Below are positions 1-6,664 of a stretch of 9,528 nt of DNA, piece after piece. The notes below the pieces were generated by a model. The model saw only the letters and a list, made by a program, of their open reading frames with translations. It did no database searches and had not been told where the DNA came from. Origin of the DNA: Spirochaetales bacterium (GTDB taxonomy: Bacteria; Spirochaetota; Spirochaetia; DSM-27196; SLST01). Every line of letters starts with the position of its first letter. The first letter of the stretch is position 1. Location: assembly GCA_028284845.1 (NCBI GenBank), contig JANQQY010000318.1, positions 1-9,528 of the forward strand, written 5' to 3'. The position numbers and the translations under genes were made by a program.

Positions 1-994
1 TGAGTTCCATGATTTGTACCGGCCATGGATCGCCGCTCTCGCCCCTCACGTATTGGTCCCAAGCCTCAATCGCACCAAAATGCGCAAGGTTTAATTTGAG
101 GTTCGGAAACGTCTCAAGTACAGGGCGCCATCGCTTTGGCATGTTGAAGAAGTCAGCGAACGCCTGGTTGCCGCGGAGCTTCACCGGGCGATTTGACGGA
201 TACCCCTCGATCTCGGTCACATCGTGGCCTGGTACTCGACCGAGTCGCTTCCGGGAGGCTCGCACGGCCCCACCGCCGCAGTGCGTGGTTATTGGGATGC
301 CCTTTTCCTCGCACACCGCGTAGAGGCCCATGAGGTTCGGGTGGGCCGGGAGATATCCGACAGATGGGTAGATTTTCACGCCGAGATACTTGTCTTCAGT
401 GAATGCCTTCAGAAAGATGTCACGGAGGTTTTCACGCTCAGGGTGGACAGCCAAGAAGGGTAGCGCGGTGGCTGGAAACAGTTTCCTGACCTCATTCACC
501 TCGTGAAGTTGGTCTTCGTAACGCACGTTGATGCTGCCCCGGATTCCAACCTTGGGATTTGGTTGAAAATCCATAGGTAGGATTCCGATGATCATCTCCT
601 TGAATCGACCGCCCGGAAAGAGCTGCCTCCGGAGCTTTGCAGAACCGGAGTAGTATCCCTGCAGTTTCGCGAAAATGGTCTCTGATGTTGCACTCGCCAT
701 GTCCTTCAAGAAGTAGTGCTGCCGGCTGAACCAGTCGTCGTCCCTTCTTGGCAAGAGGTTATGGAGGAAACGACCGACTCTGTTCAGTAACCGGGGGTTC
801 ATGTTCACCTTCACTCTGATGAATCTGTCCGGGACGTGATCGTAGTTGAAGATGTGGGCATGTATGTCGAAGGCCGGATCATCCTTGCTCGGCTCCTTGG
901 CGAACAACGATCTCATCTCTTCAGTTAGTCTGTCGTGCTGGGACGGGATCTTTTCAATATCTACTCGTCCCAAGAATGGTGTATATCCGCTCAC
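1..994 (-). CDS. Amidohydrolase family protein (Amidohydro_2 type, metal-dependent TIM-barrel hydrolase/decarboxylase), partial at its C-terminus
   Basis: The reading frame opens at a GTG (994-992) and runs off the left edge, leaving 331 residues without a stop. The start is fixed by a strong AAGGAGG four bases upstream; I saw no in-frame ATG closer to it. Near the N-terminus AFDIHAHIFN (residues 41-50) carries the HxH pair (H45, H47) that binds metal at the end of barrel strand 1. LGVKIYPSVGY (204-214) supplies a strand-4-like lysine, ITTHCGGG (235-242) a strand-5-like histidine, and LNLAHFG (301-307) the strand-6 histidine (H305). These are the order and spacing expected of the PF04909 (2-amino-3-carboxymuconate-6-semialdehyde decarboxylase-like) branch of the amidohydrolase superfamily. 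The last metal-ligand aspartate would lie outside the window. The protein appears cytosolic, with no signal peptide. It lies 127 bp downstream of the AraC gene on the same strand and may be co-transcribed. The substrate is unknown; hydrolysis of a lactone or decarboxylation are both possible. Confidence 0.87.
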   Translation of the reverse strand, partial: MSGYTPFLGRVDIEKIPSQHDRLTEEMRSLFAKEPSKDDPAFDIHAHIFNYDHVPDRFIRVKVNMNPRLLNRVGRFLHNLLPRRDDDWFSRQHYFLKDMASATSETIFAKLQGYYSGSAKLRRQLFPGGRFKEMIIGILPMDFQPNPKVGIRGSINVRYEDQLHEVNEVRKLFPATALPFLAVHPERENLRDIFLKAFTEDKYLGVKIYPSVGYLPAHPNLMGLYAVCEEKGIPITTHCGGGAVRASRKRLGRVPGHDVTEIEGYPSNRPVKLRGNQAFADFFNMPKRWRPVLETFPNLKLNLAHFGAIEAWDQYVRGESGDPWPVQIMEL

Positions 995-1121
995 TTTGCC
1001 TCCTTTCCTGAGCCTATGAGTAGCATAAACGATGCGCGTAACTATACCACTAGGCGCGTGGCGATTGGGTCACGTCCAGTCGCTCGAGCTATCAAGCTCC
1101 GTAACGAGCCCTATCCGAGGC
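995..1121. other. Intergenic gap between the AraC gene and the amidohydrolase gene
   Basis: This is 127 bases without a gene. It holds the amidohydrolase ribosome binding site and a short inverted repeat, GAGCT-ATCA-AGCTC (1086-1099), lying 22 bases past the AraC stop codon. There is no T run after the repeat on the minus strand, so I do not call a terminator. TATAGT (minus strand, 1047-1042) and TATGCT (1028-1023) resemble -10 boxes, but neither has a convincing -35 partner. Whether the amidohydrolase has its own promoter cannot be settled from the sequence. Confidence 0.4.
999..1005 (-). promoter_or_regulatory. Ribosome binding site of the amidohydrolase gene
   Basis: Read on the minus strand this is AAGGAGG, a full anti-16S match, four bases before GTG 994. 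It decides the non-ATG start of the truncated amidohydrolase. Confidence 0.7.
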
Positions 1122-1934
1122 TCAGACTCCCCTATCGCCTGGATCCCGAACGGCATTTCGAACCGCGCGCGGGGAGGATCCTGCAATTCTCTTCACGAAG
1201 CGCGAGAAACCAAAGAGATCGGCGAATCCACATTGTACCGCGATCAGCTTTATTGGCATGTCTGCGAACTGAAGGAGCTGCTCGACCGCTTGGTACCGGT
1301 GGCGATCGATGAATCGCTTAAGCGGTTCACCGGCCTGCTCCTTGAACCGATGTGATAGGTACCCTTCTGAGAGCCCCACGTGTGAAGCGATTTCTCTCAC
1401 ACGGATCTCCCTGGGTGCGCGTTCAGACACGACCTGGCGCACGGTCTCGACAAGTGTGGGTGTTGGTCGCTGCGCAGCCTCGTCCGCCGTGGCTGCAACG
1501 GAGAGTCCCGCGAGCAAGCCCTCCGCGAGCGCGCGCCACCCTCTGTTGTGATGTGTTCGGGAGTTCGCAATCCGGCCCAAGAACTCGGTGGAGTCCGCAA
1601 ACCAGGGTTCTCCCGAAAGGTGCCACACCCGATTCACTGTGGAGGTGCCGATGAGGGCATACTTGAATGTCAGCCAATCGACGCGGCTCTCCGGATAGAC
1701 AAACCGATGGAGCGTGTCTGGTGCCACGAGAAGCCCGCCTGTCGGTTCGAGCCAACCACGCTGCTCATCTGCGCCCCACCTGATTCGCCCGCGAACGCCC
1801 ACTTCGAGCTGCCAGAACTCGTGACGGTGCCACCGCGTTCCGGCAGTAGCATCGCTCGACCCAGGTTGTGCGAAAAGCAGTTCGCAGCCGAGTGTCGCAT
1901 CAATTTTTGGTAAGTGATTGTCTGATTTCGCCAT
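1122..1934 (-). CDS. AraC/XylS-family transcriptional regulator
   Basis: This 270-residue protein has the usual length and order of an AraC-family activator. The N-terminal ligand-sensing half is cupin-like: TRWHRHEFWQLEVG (33-46) carries an H-x-H pair on a strand, and LLVAPDTLHRFVYPES (68-83) is the typical second cupin segment. The C-terminal DNA-binding half has two helix-turn-helix units, about 177-198 (IRVREIASHVGLSEGYLSHR and on) and about 226-249 (the IAVQCGFADLFGFSRFVKR region). It ends in the family signature GSSPRAVR (252-259), which here lacks the usual tyrosine. The gene is transcribed away from the enolase-Gfo-isomerase operon, whose first codon lies about 34 bp from this start, so that operon is its most likely target. 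The ATG at 1934 has only a weak GAGAA upstream. The ligand is inferred to be a small carbohydrate or acid because of the neighbours; the family call itself is firm. Confidence 0.93.
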   Translation of the reverse strand: MAKSDNHLPKIDATLGCELLFAQPGSSDATAGTRWHRHEFWQLEVGVRGRIRWGADEQRGWLEPTGGLLVAPDTLHRFVYPESRVDWLTFKYALIGTSTVNRVWHLSGEPWFADSTEFLGRIANSRTHHNRGWRALAEGLLAGLSVAATADEAAQRPTPTLVETVRQVVSERAPREIRVREIASHVGLSEGYLSHRFKEQAGEPLKRFIDRHRYQAVEQLLQFADMPIKLIAVQCGFADLFGFSRFVKRIAGSSPRAVRNAVRDPGDRGV

Positions 1935-1949
1935 TTTCGACGATTCTCA

Positions 1950-1962
1950 AGCATATTATGCT
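1950..1962. promoter_or_regulatory. Perfect 13-bp palindrome in the divergent spacer, candidate operator
   Basis: AGCATA-T-TATGCT is a perfect inverted repeat with 6-bp arms and one central base. It lies midway in the roughly 34-bp spacer between the regulator start (1934) and the likely enolase start (1969), in the most AT-rich patch nearby. It also overlaps a -10-like hexamer on each strand: TATTAT at 1954-1959 on plus and CATAAT at 1960-1955 on minus. Its position suits an operator that controls both directions. AraC proteins more often bind direct repeats, so the binding protein is unproven. Confidence 0.45.
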
Positions 1963-1983
1963 AACAGCGTGTCAGTGAAGCAA
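1955..1983 (-). promoter_or_regulatory. Possible sigma-70-type promoter of the AraC gene
   Basis: On the minus strand TTGCTT (1983-1978), a 17-base spacer and CATAAT (1960-1955) form a -35/-10 pair. The -10 matches five of six consensus bases and the -35 only three. Transcription would begin about 13 bases before ATG 1934. The -10 box lies inside the palindrome at 1950-1962, which would allow autoregulation. The call is tentative because the -35 is poor and the organism's promoter consensus is unknown. Confidence 0.28.
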
Positions 1984-3363
1984 ATCGTAGCCCGGGGTGC
2001 CGCCCTCCACCTCATTCCAATTGAGACTCGGATTCCTCTCAAGTTTGGCAACGAGACACTGACGCACGTTGTCTGTTCGAGAGTCCGCCTCGACTGCGCG
2101 ACAACGGACGGTCAGCATGTCACGGGTTGGGGTGAGACCCCGCTCAGCGTTCAGTGGGTCTGGCCTTCGGAGCTCCCCTACGCTGAGCGCGAGGCCGCAT
2201 TAGTCGCGTTTTCCGAGCGGCTGACAGCCGCCTGGGCCGATTTCGAGCCGTACGGACATCCACTCACGGTGGGACGAGAGTTTCTTTCTAGTGTTCTTCC
2301 GCCCCTCCGGGACAGATTCAATACAAGTGAGCGCGCCGGCAAGGAGCCGCTCCCGGTCCTGGCGGCCTTGGTCTGCTGCTCTCCCTTTGACATCGCACTT
2401 CACGATGCGTTCGGGATCGCCTGTAATGCGCCTATCTACGACTTGTACGGACCCGAGTACGGGTCGCCCGATCTTGGCGGCGTGTTCGGTGATCCCGCCT
2501 TCCGTGGGAAATGCGTCGAAGACTACCTCTCCTCTGCGGGCGACTCCACCATTCCTGCCTGGCATCTCGTTGGTGGCAAGGACGCGGTCGCGGAAACGGA
2601 GCTCAGCGGAGACGAGCCGAATGACGGCTATCCAGTCGTCCTCTCAGATTGGATCAATGTGGATCAGCTGCGATGCCTGAAGGTGAAGCTGACGGGAGAC
2701 GACCAAGCGTGGGACCTCGGCCGGCTTGAGCGGGTAGGCAGCGTTGCCTTCCCCCTGGGTGTCGAGTGGCTCACAGCGGACTTCAACTGCCGCGTCGTTG
2801 ACCCCGCGTACGTGAATCAGATCCTCGATACAATCAGGGATCGCGACCCGCGGCTCTACGGGGCACTCCTCTACGTTGAACAGCCGTTCCCCTACGACCT
2901 GGAGGCAAACCCCATCGACGTCCACTCAGTGAGTGCGCGCAAGCCGCTCTTTATGGACGAGAGCGCCCACGACTGGACCTATGTCAGAAGAGGGTACGAG
3001 CTTGGATGGACCGGCGTCGCTCTCAAGACATGCAAGACACAGACCGGTGCTCTCCTCTCCCTTGCCTGGGCCCATCAACACGGAATGCAGGTCATGGTTC
3101 AGGATCTGACGAATCCGATGCTCGCGCAGATCTCTCACGCGCAGCTCGGCTATTACGCGGGGACGATCATGGGCGTTGAGACCAACAGCATGCAGTTCTA
3201 CCCGGCGGCATCCGCGCCGGAGGAGGCGATCCACCCCGGCTTGTTTGGCCGAACGGGTGGGACCATCGACCTCTCGAGCTGCCTGGAGAGACCCGGCTTT
3301 GGGTACCGCATTGACGAGATTGAGCGACGCCTTCCGGCGCCGGTTGCAGAAGCCGGCAGGTAG
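1969..3363 (+). CDS. Enolase-superfamily enzyme (mandelate racemase/muconate lactonizing enzyme family), MLE-type active site
   Basis: The protein has 464 residues from GTG 1969. The frame stays open back to TTG 1918, and GTG 1975 is also possible; none has a clear Shine-Dalgarno. I favour 1969 because family homology begins there and 1918 would overlap the AraC start. Counting from GTG 1969, the capping domain shows IPLKFGNETLTH (22-33), DGQHVTGWGETP (47-58) and SPFDIALHDAFG (138-149). The barrel then gives LKVKL with K238 and K240, metal ligands D271 (TADFN), E304 (VEQPFP) and D330 (MDES), and K353 (ALKTCKTQTG). The lysine-D-E-D-lysine spacing (31, 33, 26, 23) resembles muconate lactonizing enzyme, and no mandelate-racemase-type His-Asp dyad is evident. 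The chemistry is therefore proton abstraction alpha to a carboxylate: epimerisation, elimination or cycloisomerisation. It is longer than the usual 350-400 residues because of an insertion at about 162-225. The next gene follows after 29 bp. The substrate is not identifiable. Confidence 0.88.
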   Translation: MSVKQIVARGAALHLIPIETRIPLKFGNETLTHVVCSRVRLDCATTDGQHVTGWGETPLSVQWVWPSELPYAEREAALVAFSERLTAAWADFEPYGHPLTVGREFLSSVLPPLRDRFNTSERAGKEPLPVLAALVCCSPFDIALHDAFGIACNAPIYDLYGPEYGSPDLGGVFGDPAFRGKCVEDYLSSAGDSTIPAWHLVGGKDAVAETELSGDEPNDGYPVVLSDWINVDQLRCLKVKLTGDDQAWDLGRLERVGSVAFPLGVEWLTADFNCRVVDPAYVNQILDTIRDRDPRLYGALLYVEQPFPYDLEANPIDVHSVSARKPLFMDESAHDWTYVRRGYELGWTGVALKTCKTQTGALLSLAWAHQHGMQVMVQDLTNPMLAQISHAQLGYYAGTIMGVETNSMQFYPAASAPEEAIHPGLFGRTGGTIDLSSCLERPGFGYRIDEIERRLPAPVAEAGR

Positions 3364-3392
3364 GATTCTGAACGAGAGAAGATGGAGCAGAG

Positions 3393-4679
3393 ATGGACAA
3401 GGTACGCATAGGGTTTATCGGAGTAGGAAATAGAGGGACGCAACTCCTGCGGTGGACACTTGAGAACGAGAGAGCTCAGGTGGTAGCACTCGCAGACGTC
3501 TACAAGCCGTATCTCGATCGTGATCGCTCGGCGATTGATCCGCGCCTTCTGGTCAAGCGGAACGTGCCAAGTCTCGATGAGCAGTTGCCGGAGCGGATCG
3601 ATCGATATACCGACTTCCGCGACCTGCTTGATCGTGATGACATTGATGCAGTTGTGATTTCCACGCCGGACCACTGGCATGCCGTGCAGACGATCATGTC
3701 GTTCCGTGCCGGGAAGGATGTCTTTGTTGAGAAACCTCTAACCGCAACGGTGCATGAGGGGCGACGCATGGTAGAGGTCGAAGCGGAGACTGGAAGGGCC
3801 GGCGCAGTCTGCCTCAATCGCCGCGGCTCGTCGATCTATCAGGAGCTTGCGCAGAAGGTGCACAAAGGGCTCGTGGGTCGAGTCGTTCGAGCGTACGCCT
3901 CGCATTCAAGCAACATGTATCCCAGGGGAATCGGGAAGGCTTCGCCCAGTGATCCGCCGGCGGGGCTTGACTGGGATATGTGGCTTGGTCCCCGAGCGCA
4001 CCGTCCATACAGCGAAAGCATCGCACCGTACCACTTCAGATGGCAGAGTGACTTCAGTAGCCAGATGGGGAACTGGGGCGTGCACTACATGGACGTTATT
4101 CGGTGGTTGATCGGCGAGACCGCTCCCATTTCGGTCACTGCTGTTGGAGGCCGATACGCCGTTGATGACGATCGAGACATTCCGGACACCTTGAGCGTTC
4201 TCTTCGAGTTCGAATCAGGTCGCATCGTGGAGTTCCAGGTCAACGAAGCTTCCGCCGGGCATCGCGTCTCCGGCGGCGAGATTGAGATCTTCGGGACACA
4301 TGGCACACTCGCGGCAGATCAAAACGGCTACTCGGTAGTACCCACGAACCCCGGACAGTTCCAGGAGTGGAACTCGCTCATGGAACCGATCGAACGAACG
4401 CTCGAAAGCCAGAACGCCTACGGTGACCTTGGGATCAAGGAGAACTCGACAGCGAACCTGATAGATAACTTCCTCTCCTGCGTCATCGATCGATCAGTCG
4501 CACCGTTCTGCTCCCTTGAGGATGGGCACAGGAGTACGAGCTTTGCTCATCTTGCCAATATCGCACTGGCCACCGGTGAACGCCTCCGATGGGATGCAAA
4601 AGGCGAACGATTCACAAACCACGAAGAGGCGAATGCGATGCTCCACTACGAGTACCGCGAACCATGGAGGCTCGAGTAG
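3393..4679 (+). CDS. Gfo/Idh/MocA-family NAD(P)-dependent oxidoreductase
   Basis: The protein has 428 residues. ATG 3393 is preceded by GGAG at 3384-3387, five bases away. The N-terminal Rossmann fold opens with IGFIGVGNRG (6-15, G-x-G-x-x-G) and continues to ISTPDHWHAV (89-98) and DVFVEKPLTATV (109-120); the EKP lysine (K114) is the conserved catalytic or cofactor-contacting residue of the family. The C-terminal sheet domain has DWDMWLGP (193-200) and GNWGVHYMDVIRWL (226-239) with H231 and D234, the family's substrate-site histidine motif. These motifs occur in the large environmental subfamily that acts on sugars, sugar derivatives or cyclitols. Many relatives start with a twin-arginine signal; this one starts directly at the nucleotide-binding strand and should be cytosolic. 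It is the middle gene of the AraC-divergent operon, between the enolase-type enzyme and the TIM-barrel isomerase. It most likely oxidises or reduces a hydroxyl group of the same substrate. The exact sugar is unknown. Confidence 0.94.
   Translation: MDKVRIGFIGVGNRGTQLLRWTLENERAQVVALADVYKPYLDRDRSAIDPRLLVKRNVPSLDEQLPERIDRYTDFRDLLDRDDIDAVVISTPDHWHAVQTIMSFRAGKDVFVEKPLTATVHEGRRMVEVEAETGRAGAVCLNRRGSSIYQELAQKVHKGLVGRVVRAYASHSSNMYPRGIGKASPSDPPAGLDWDMWLGPRAHRPYSESIAPYHFRWQSDFSSQMGNWGVHYMDVIRWLIGETAPISVTAVGGRYAVDDDRDIPDTLSVLFEFESGRIVEFQVNEASAGHRVSGGEIEIFGTHGTLAADQNGYSVVPTNPGQFQEWNSLMEPIERTLESQNAYGDLGIKENSTANLIDNFLSCVIDRSVAPFCSLEDGHRSTSFAHLANIALATGERLRWDAKGERFTNHEEANAMLHYEYREPWRLE
4666..4670 (+). promoter_or_regulatory. 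Ribosome binding site of the isomerase-like gene, inside the end of the oxidoreductase gene
   Basis: GGAGG overlaps the last codons of the upstream oxidoreductase and lies 11 bases before ATG 4682. It supports that start over ATG 4664 and the farther upstream ATG 4589, neither of which shows a comparable site. The spacing is somewhat long. Confidence 0.5.
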
Positions 4680-4681
4680 CC

Positions 4682-5527
4682 ATGAGACCCACGTTCTGCG
4701 TTTTTTCCAAGCACCTCAATTGGCTCACCATATCCGAGCTCGCGGAAGCGCTCGTTCAGATAGGCTTCGACGGCGTCGATCTTGCCGTTCGTCCCGGGGG
4801 GCACGTGGACCCGGAGAACGTCTCCGAAGAGCTCCCGGCCGCGATCGAGCTGCTCGACCGCAAGGGCCTCGCATGTCCTATGATCGTGACCGGCATTACT
4901 GAGCCGGATGAGACGGCTCGGGAGGTCGTTCGGGTAGCCGCCGAATGCGGAGTGGGAGTCTACCGCATGGGGTACTTCCGGTACGGAGACTCGATCGCGG
5001 AGGACCGGAGGGAGTTCAAGCGGCACCTCGATGGGCTGACCGAGCTCAATGGCCGGTACGGCATCACGGGAGCCTATCAGAATCACTGCGGCGACAACCT
5101 GTTTGGCGCGCCGGTCTGGGATCTTGCTGAGCTCCTTGTAGACCTCTCGCCGGATGCGATGGGTTGTCAGTACGACGTCCGGCACGCCGTAATCGAGGGG
5201 GGGCTCAGCTGGCCTCTCGGCATGCGTGCCGTTGCACCGTGGATCAGGTCTATCGTTATCAAGGATGCGCTCTGGCATCGGAATCCGGACGGGAGCTTCT
5301 CACCAAAAAGCGTCTCCGTTGGGTTCGGCATGGTCGACTGGGGGCGCTACTGCGAGCTGCTCCCGGAGACCGGTTGGAACGGCACGGTCAGCGTGCACTT
5401 CGAGCACTCGTTACTCTCCCGGCCAGCCGATGAGCTCTCACGGGACGAGATCACGAAAGAAACGATCGCGGAGATGTCGGCAGAACTCGAGCGGGTGAAG
5501 ACGCTTCTCGAACCCAGTGCGCGATAG
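4682..5527 (+). CDS. Sugar phosphate isomerase/epimerase-like protein (xylose isomerase-like TIM barrel, AP_endonuc_2 fold)
   Basis: The protein has 281 residues from ATG 4682, two bases after the oxidoreductase stop codon. The frame is open back to 4589, but those extra 31 residues overlap the previous gene and do not look like part of the fold. It begins MRPTFCVFSKHLNWLT and then IGFDGVDLAVRPGGHV (27-42), the usual first two barrel strands. AYQNHCGDN (131-139), CQYDVRHAV (162-170) with D165 and H168, SIVIKD (190-195) and SVHFEH (237-242) with H239 and E241 are the strand-end motifs that bind the divalent metal in this superfamily. The first motif has Q133 where many members have glutamate (E-N-H), which I have seen as a subfamily trait rather than damage. 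It probably interconverts keto/aldo or epimeric forms of the sugar handled by the operon. The family also contains endonuclease IV-like and dehydratase members, so the reaction is not proven. Confidence 0.86.
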   Translation: MRPTFCVFSKHLNWLTISELAEALVQIGFDGVDLAVRPGGHVDPENVSEELPAAIELLDRKGLACPMIVTGITEPDETAREVVRVAAECGVGVYRMGYFRYGDSIAEDRREFKRHLDGLTELNGRYGITGAYQNHCGDNLFGAPVWDLAELLVDLSPDAMGCQYDVRHAVIEGGLSWPLGMRAVAPWIRSIVIKDALWHRNPDGSFSPKSVSVGFGMVDWGRYCELLPETGWNGTVSVHFEHSLLSRPADELSRDEITKETIAEMSAELERVKTLLEPSAR

Positions 5528-5542
5528 AACCGGTGCGGCGGA

Positions 5543-6664
5543 CTACGGTGGGTCAAGATAGTCGACGTGATGCTTCCCGTCGGCGCCGTTGATCTCATTC
5601 GCGCGCCAGGGCTTCCCAACGATCTCGAGCTGACCGTCGCCGTCAAAGTCGGCGACCACCGCAGAGTGCGATCCAAGGTTCTGGTCGAGGATGATGTGTT
5701 TCTCCCAGGTACGGGCGCGCGCGAGCACGATCCATCGGGGCTTTGAGAGCACGCCGTCCGTCCTGCGGTTTTCCATCTCAGCGGTAAAGATCTCCAGCTT
5801 CCCGTCTCCATCGAGATCTGCCACCTGAAGCGAGTGCATGCCACACACCCTCTCATCGGCATCGATTAGAAGCTCGGATTCCCACGGCCTCTGGGAGTCG
5901 CGGTATCGCAGCAGGACCATTCGCCCGTCGGGGATCTCGGATTCAGTCACCACCGCCACAGGCATTCCGTTTCCGTCGAGATCCGCGACCTGAACCCGCG
6001 ACTCCGGGTCAAACTGCAAACCGTCCGGCACAAACGGATGGTGTTCCCATCTCGAGCCGTCGCCACGGACATTCTCGAACCACCCGCAATTCGTCACGAG
6101 GTCTGTGCCGCCGCCGGCGGTGACGCGCGCAACAGCAGTACCGTCACCCTCGAGTCCGCTCGCCACAATCGTCGATTGCCATGCCACTCTGGGATCGGTT
6201 CCTGGACGAAGCACCAGGAGGTCACCGCCCTTGTTACGTACGATGACTTCGTACGTGCCGTCGCCATCAATGTCACATGCGAGGAGATCGTGCGGATTGG
6301 AGAGTCCGTCGTAGACGACGGTTCCTTCCCACGCGTCAAGGTCGCCTGTGGGGCAGGAGAACCACCAGAGGCGCGTGCCCCATTCGCCGGTGACGATCTC
6401 CGGACGACCGTCGCGGTCCCAGTCATGGGCCGCCGCACCCACATTTGGTGAGTACGCCTCGCTCACCGCATGACGCCTCCAGATCCCGGACACCGGATCG
6501 AGGTCGTAGAGAAAGAGAAATCCGCCGCCCTTGCCGCCGGTGACAAACTCCGGACGACCGTCACAGTCGAAGTCCGCGACCGCCATCGCGCCCCAGGCGT
6601 CGTATCCGGCGTCGGTCTCAATGAATGAGTGCCGATAGCAAAAACGATTCAGAGACGCACTCAT
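5543..6664 (-). CDS. FG-GAP/VCBS repeat beta-propeller protein
   Basis: The 373 residues consist almost wholly of repeats of the form A-D-F/L-D-x-D-G-x-x-E-I-V. Clear copies lie at about 29-41 (ADFDCDGRPEFV), 80-92 (HDWDRDGRPEIV), 130-142 (CDIDGDGTYEVI), 227-239 (ADLDGNGMPVAV), 282-294 (ADLDGDGKLEIF) and 338-350 (ADFDGDGQLEIV). A degenerate copy at about 179-191 (ARVTAGGGTDLV) has lost the acidic calcium loop. Seven units suit a seven-bladed propeller with Ca2+-binding D-x-D-x-D-G loops. FG-GAP proteins are usually exported or anchored, but the N-terminus (MSASLNRFCYRHSFIETDAG) has no hydrophobic signal segment, and no membrane segment follows. The start codon overlaps the stop of the URO-D-like gene by ATGA, implying translational coupling. 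It is the last gene of its operon and ends 15 bp from the convergent operon's last stop. A role in binding a carbohydrate or protein partner is conjecture. Confidence 0.9.
   Translation of the reverse strand: MSASLNRFCYRHSFIETDAGYDAWGAMAVADFDCDGRPEFVTGGKGGGFLFLYDLDPVSGIWRRHAVSEAYSPNVGAAAHDWDRDGRPEIVTGEWGTRLWWFSCPTGDLDAWEGTVVYDGLSNPHDLLACDIDGDGTYEVIVRNKGGDLLVLRPGTDPRVAWQSTIVASGLEGDGTAVARVTAGGGTDLVTNCGWFENVRGDGSRWEHHPFVPDGLQFDPESRVQVADLDGNGMPVAVVTESEIPDGRMVLLRYRDSQRPWESELLIDADERVCGMHSLQVADLDGDGKLEIFTAEMENRRTDGVLSKPRWIVLARARTWEKHIILDQNLGSHSAVVADFDGDGQLEIVGKPWRANEINGADGKHHVDYLDPP

Noticed and set aside
9..463. Plus-strand open frames opposite the left-edge gene
   Set aside because: The minus strand gives a continuous amidohydrolase with all expected motifs; the plus-strand frames are short, overlapping and match no family.
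1086..1099. GAGCT-ATCA-AGCTC inverted repeat as terminator of the AraC gene
   Set aside because: The stem is only five pairs and no T tract follows on the minus strand.
4646..5278. A 210-residue minus-strand open frame
   Set aside because: It is fully antisense to the TIM-barrel isomerase gene and its translation shows no recognisable domain.
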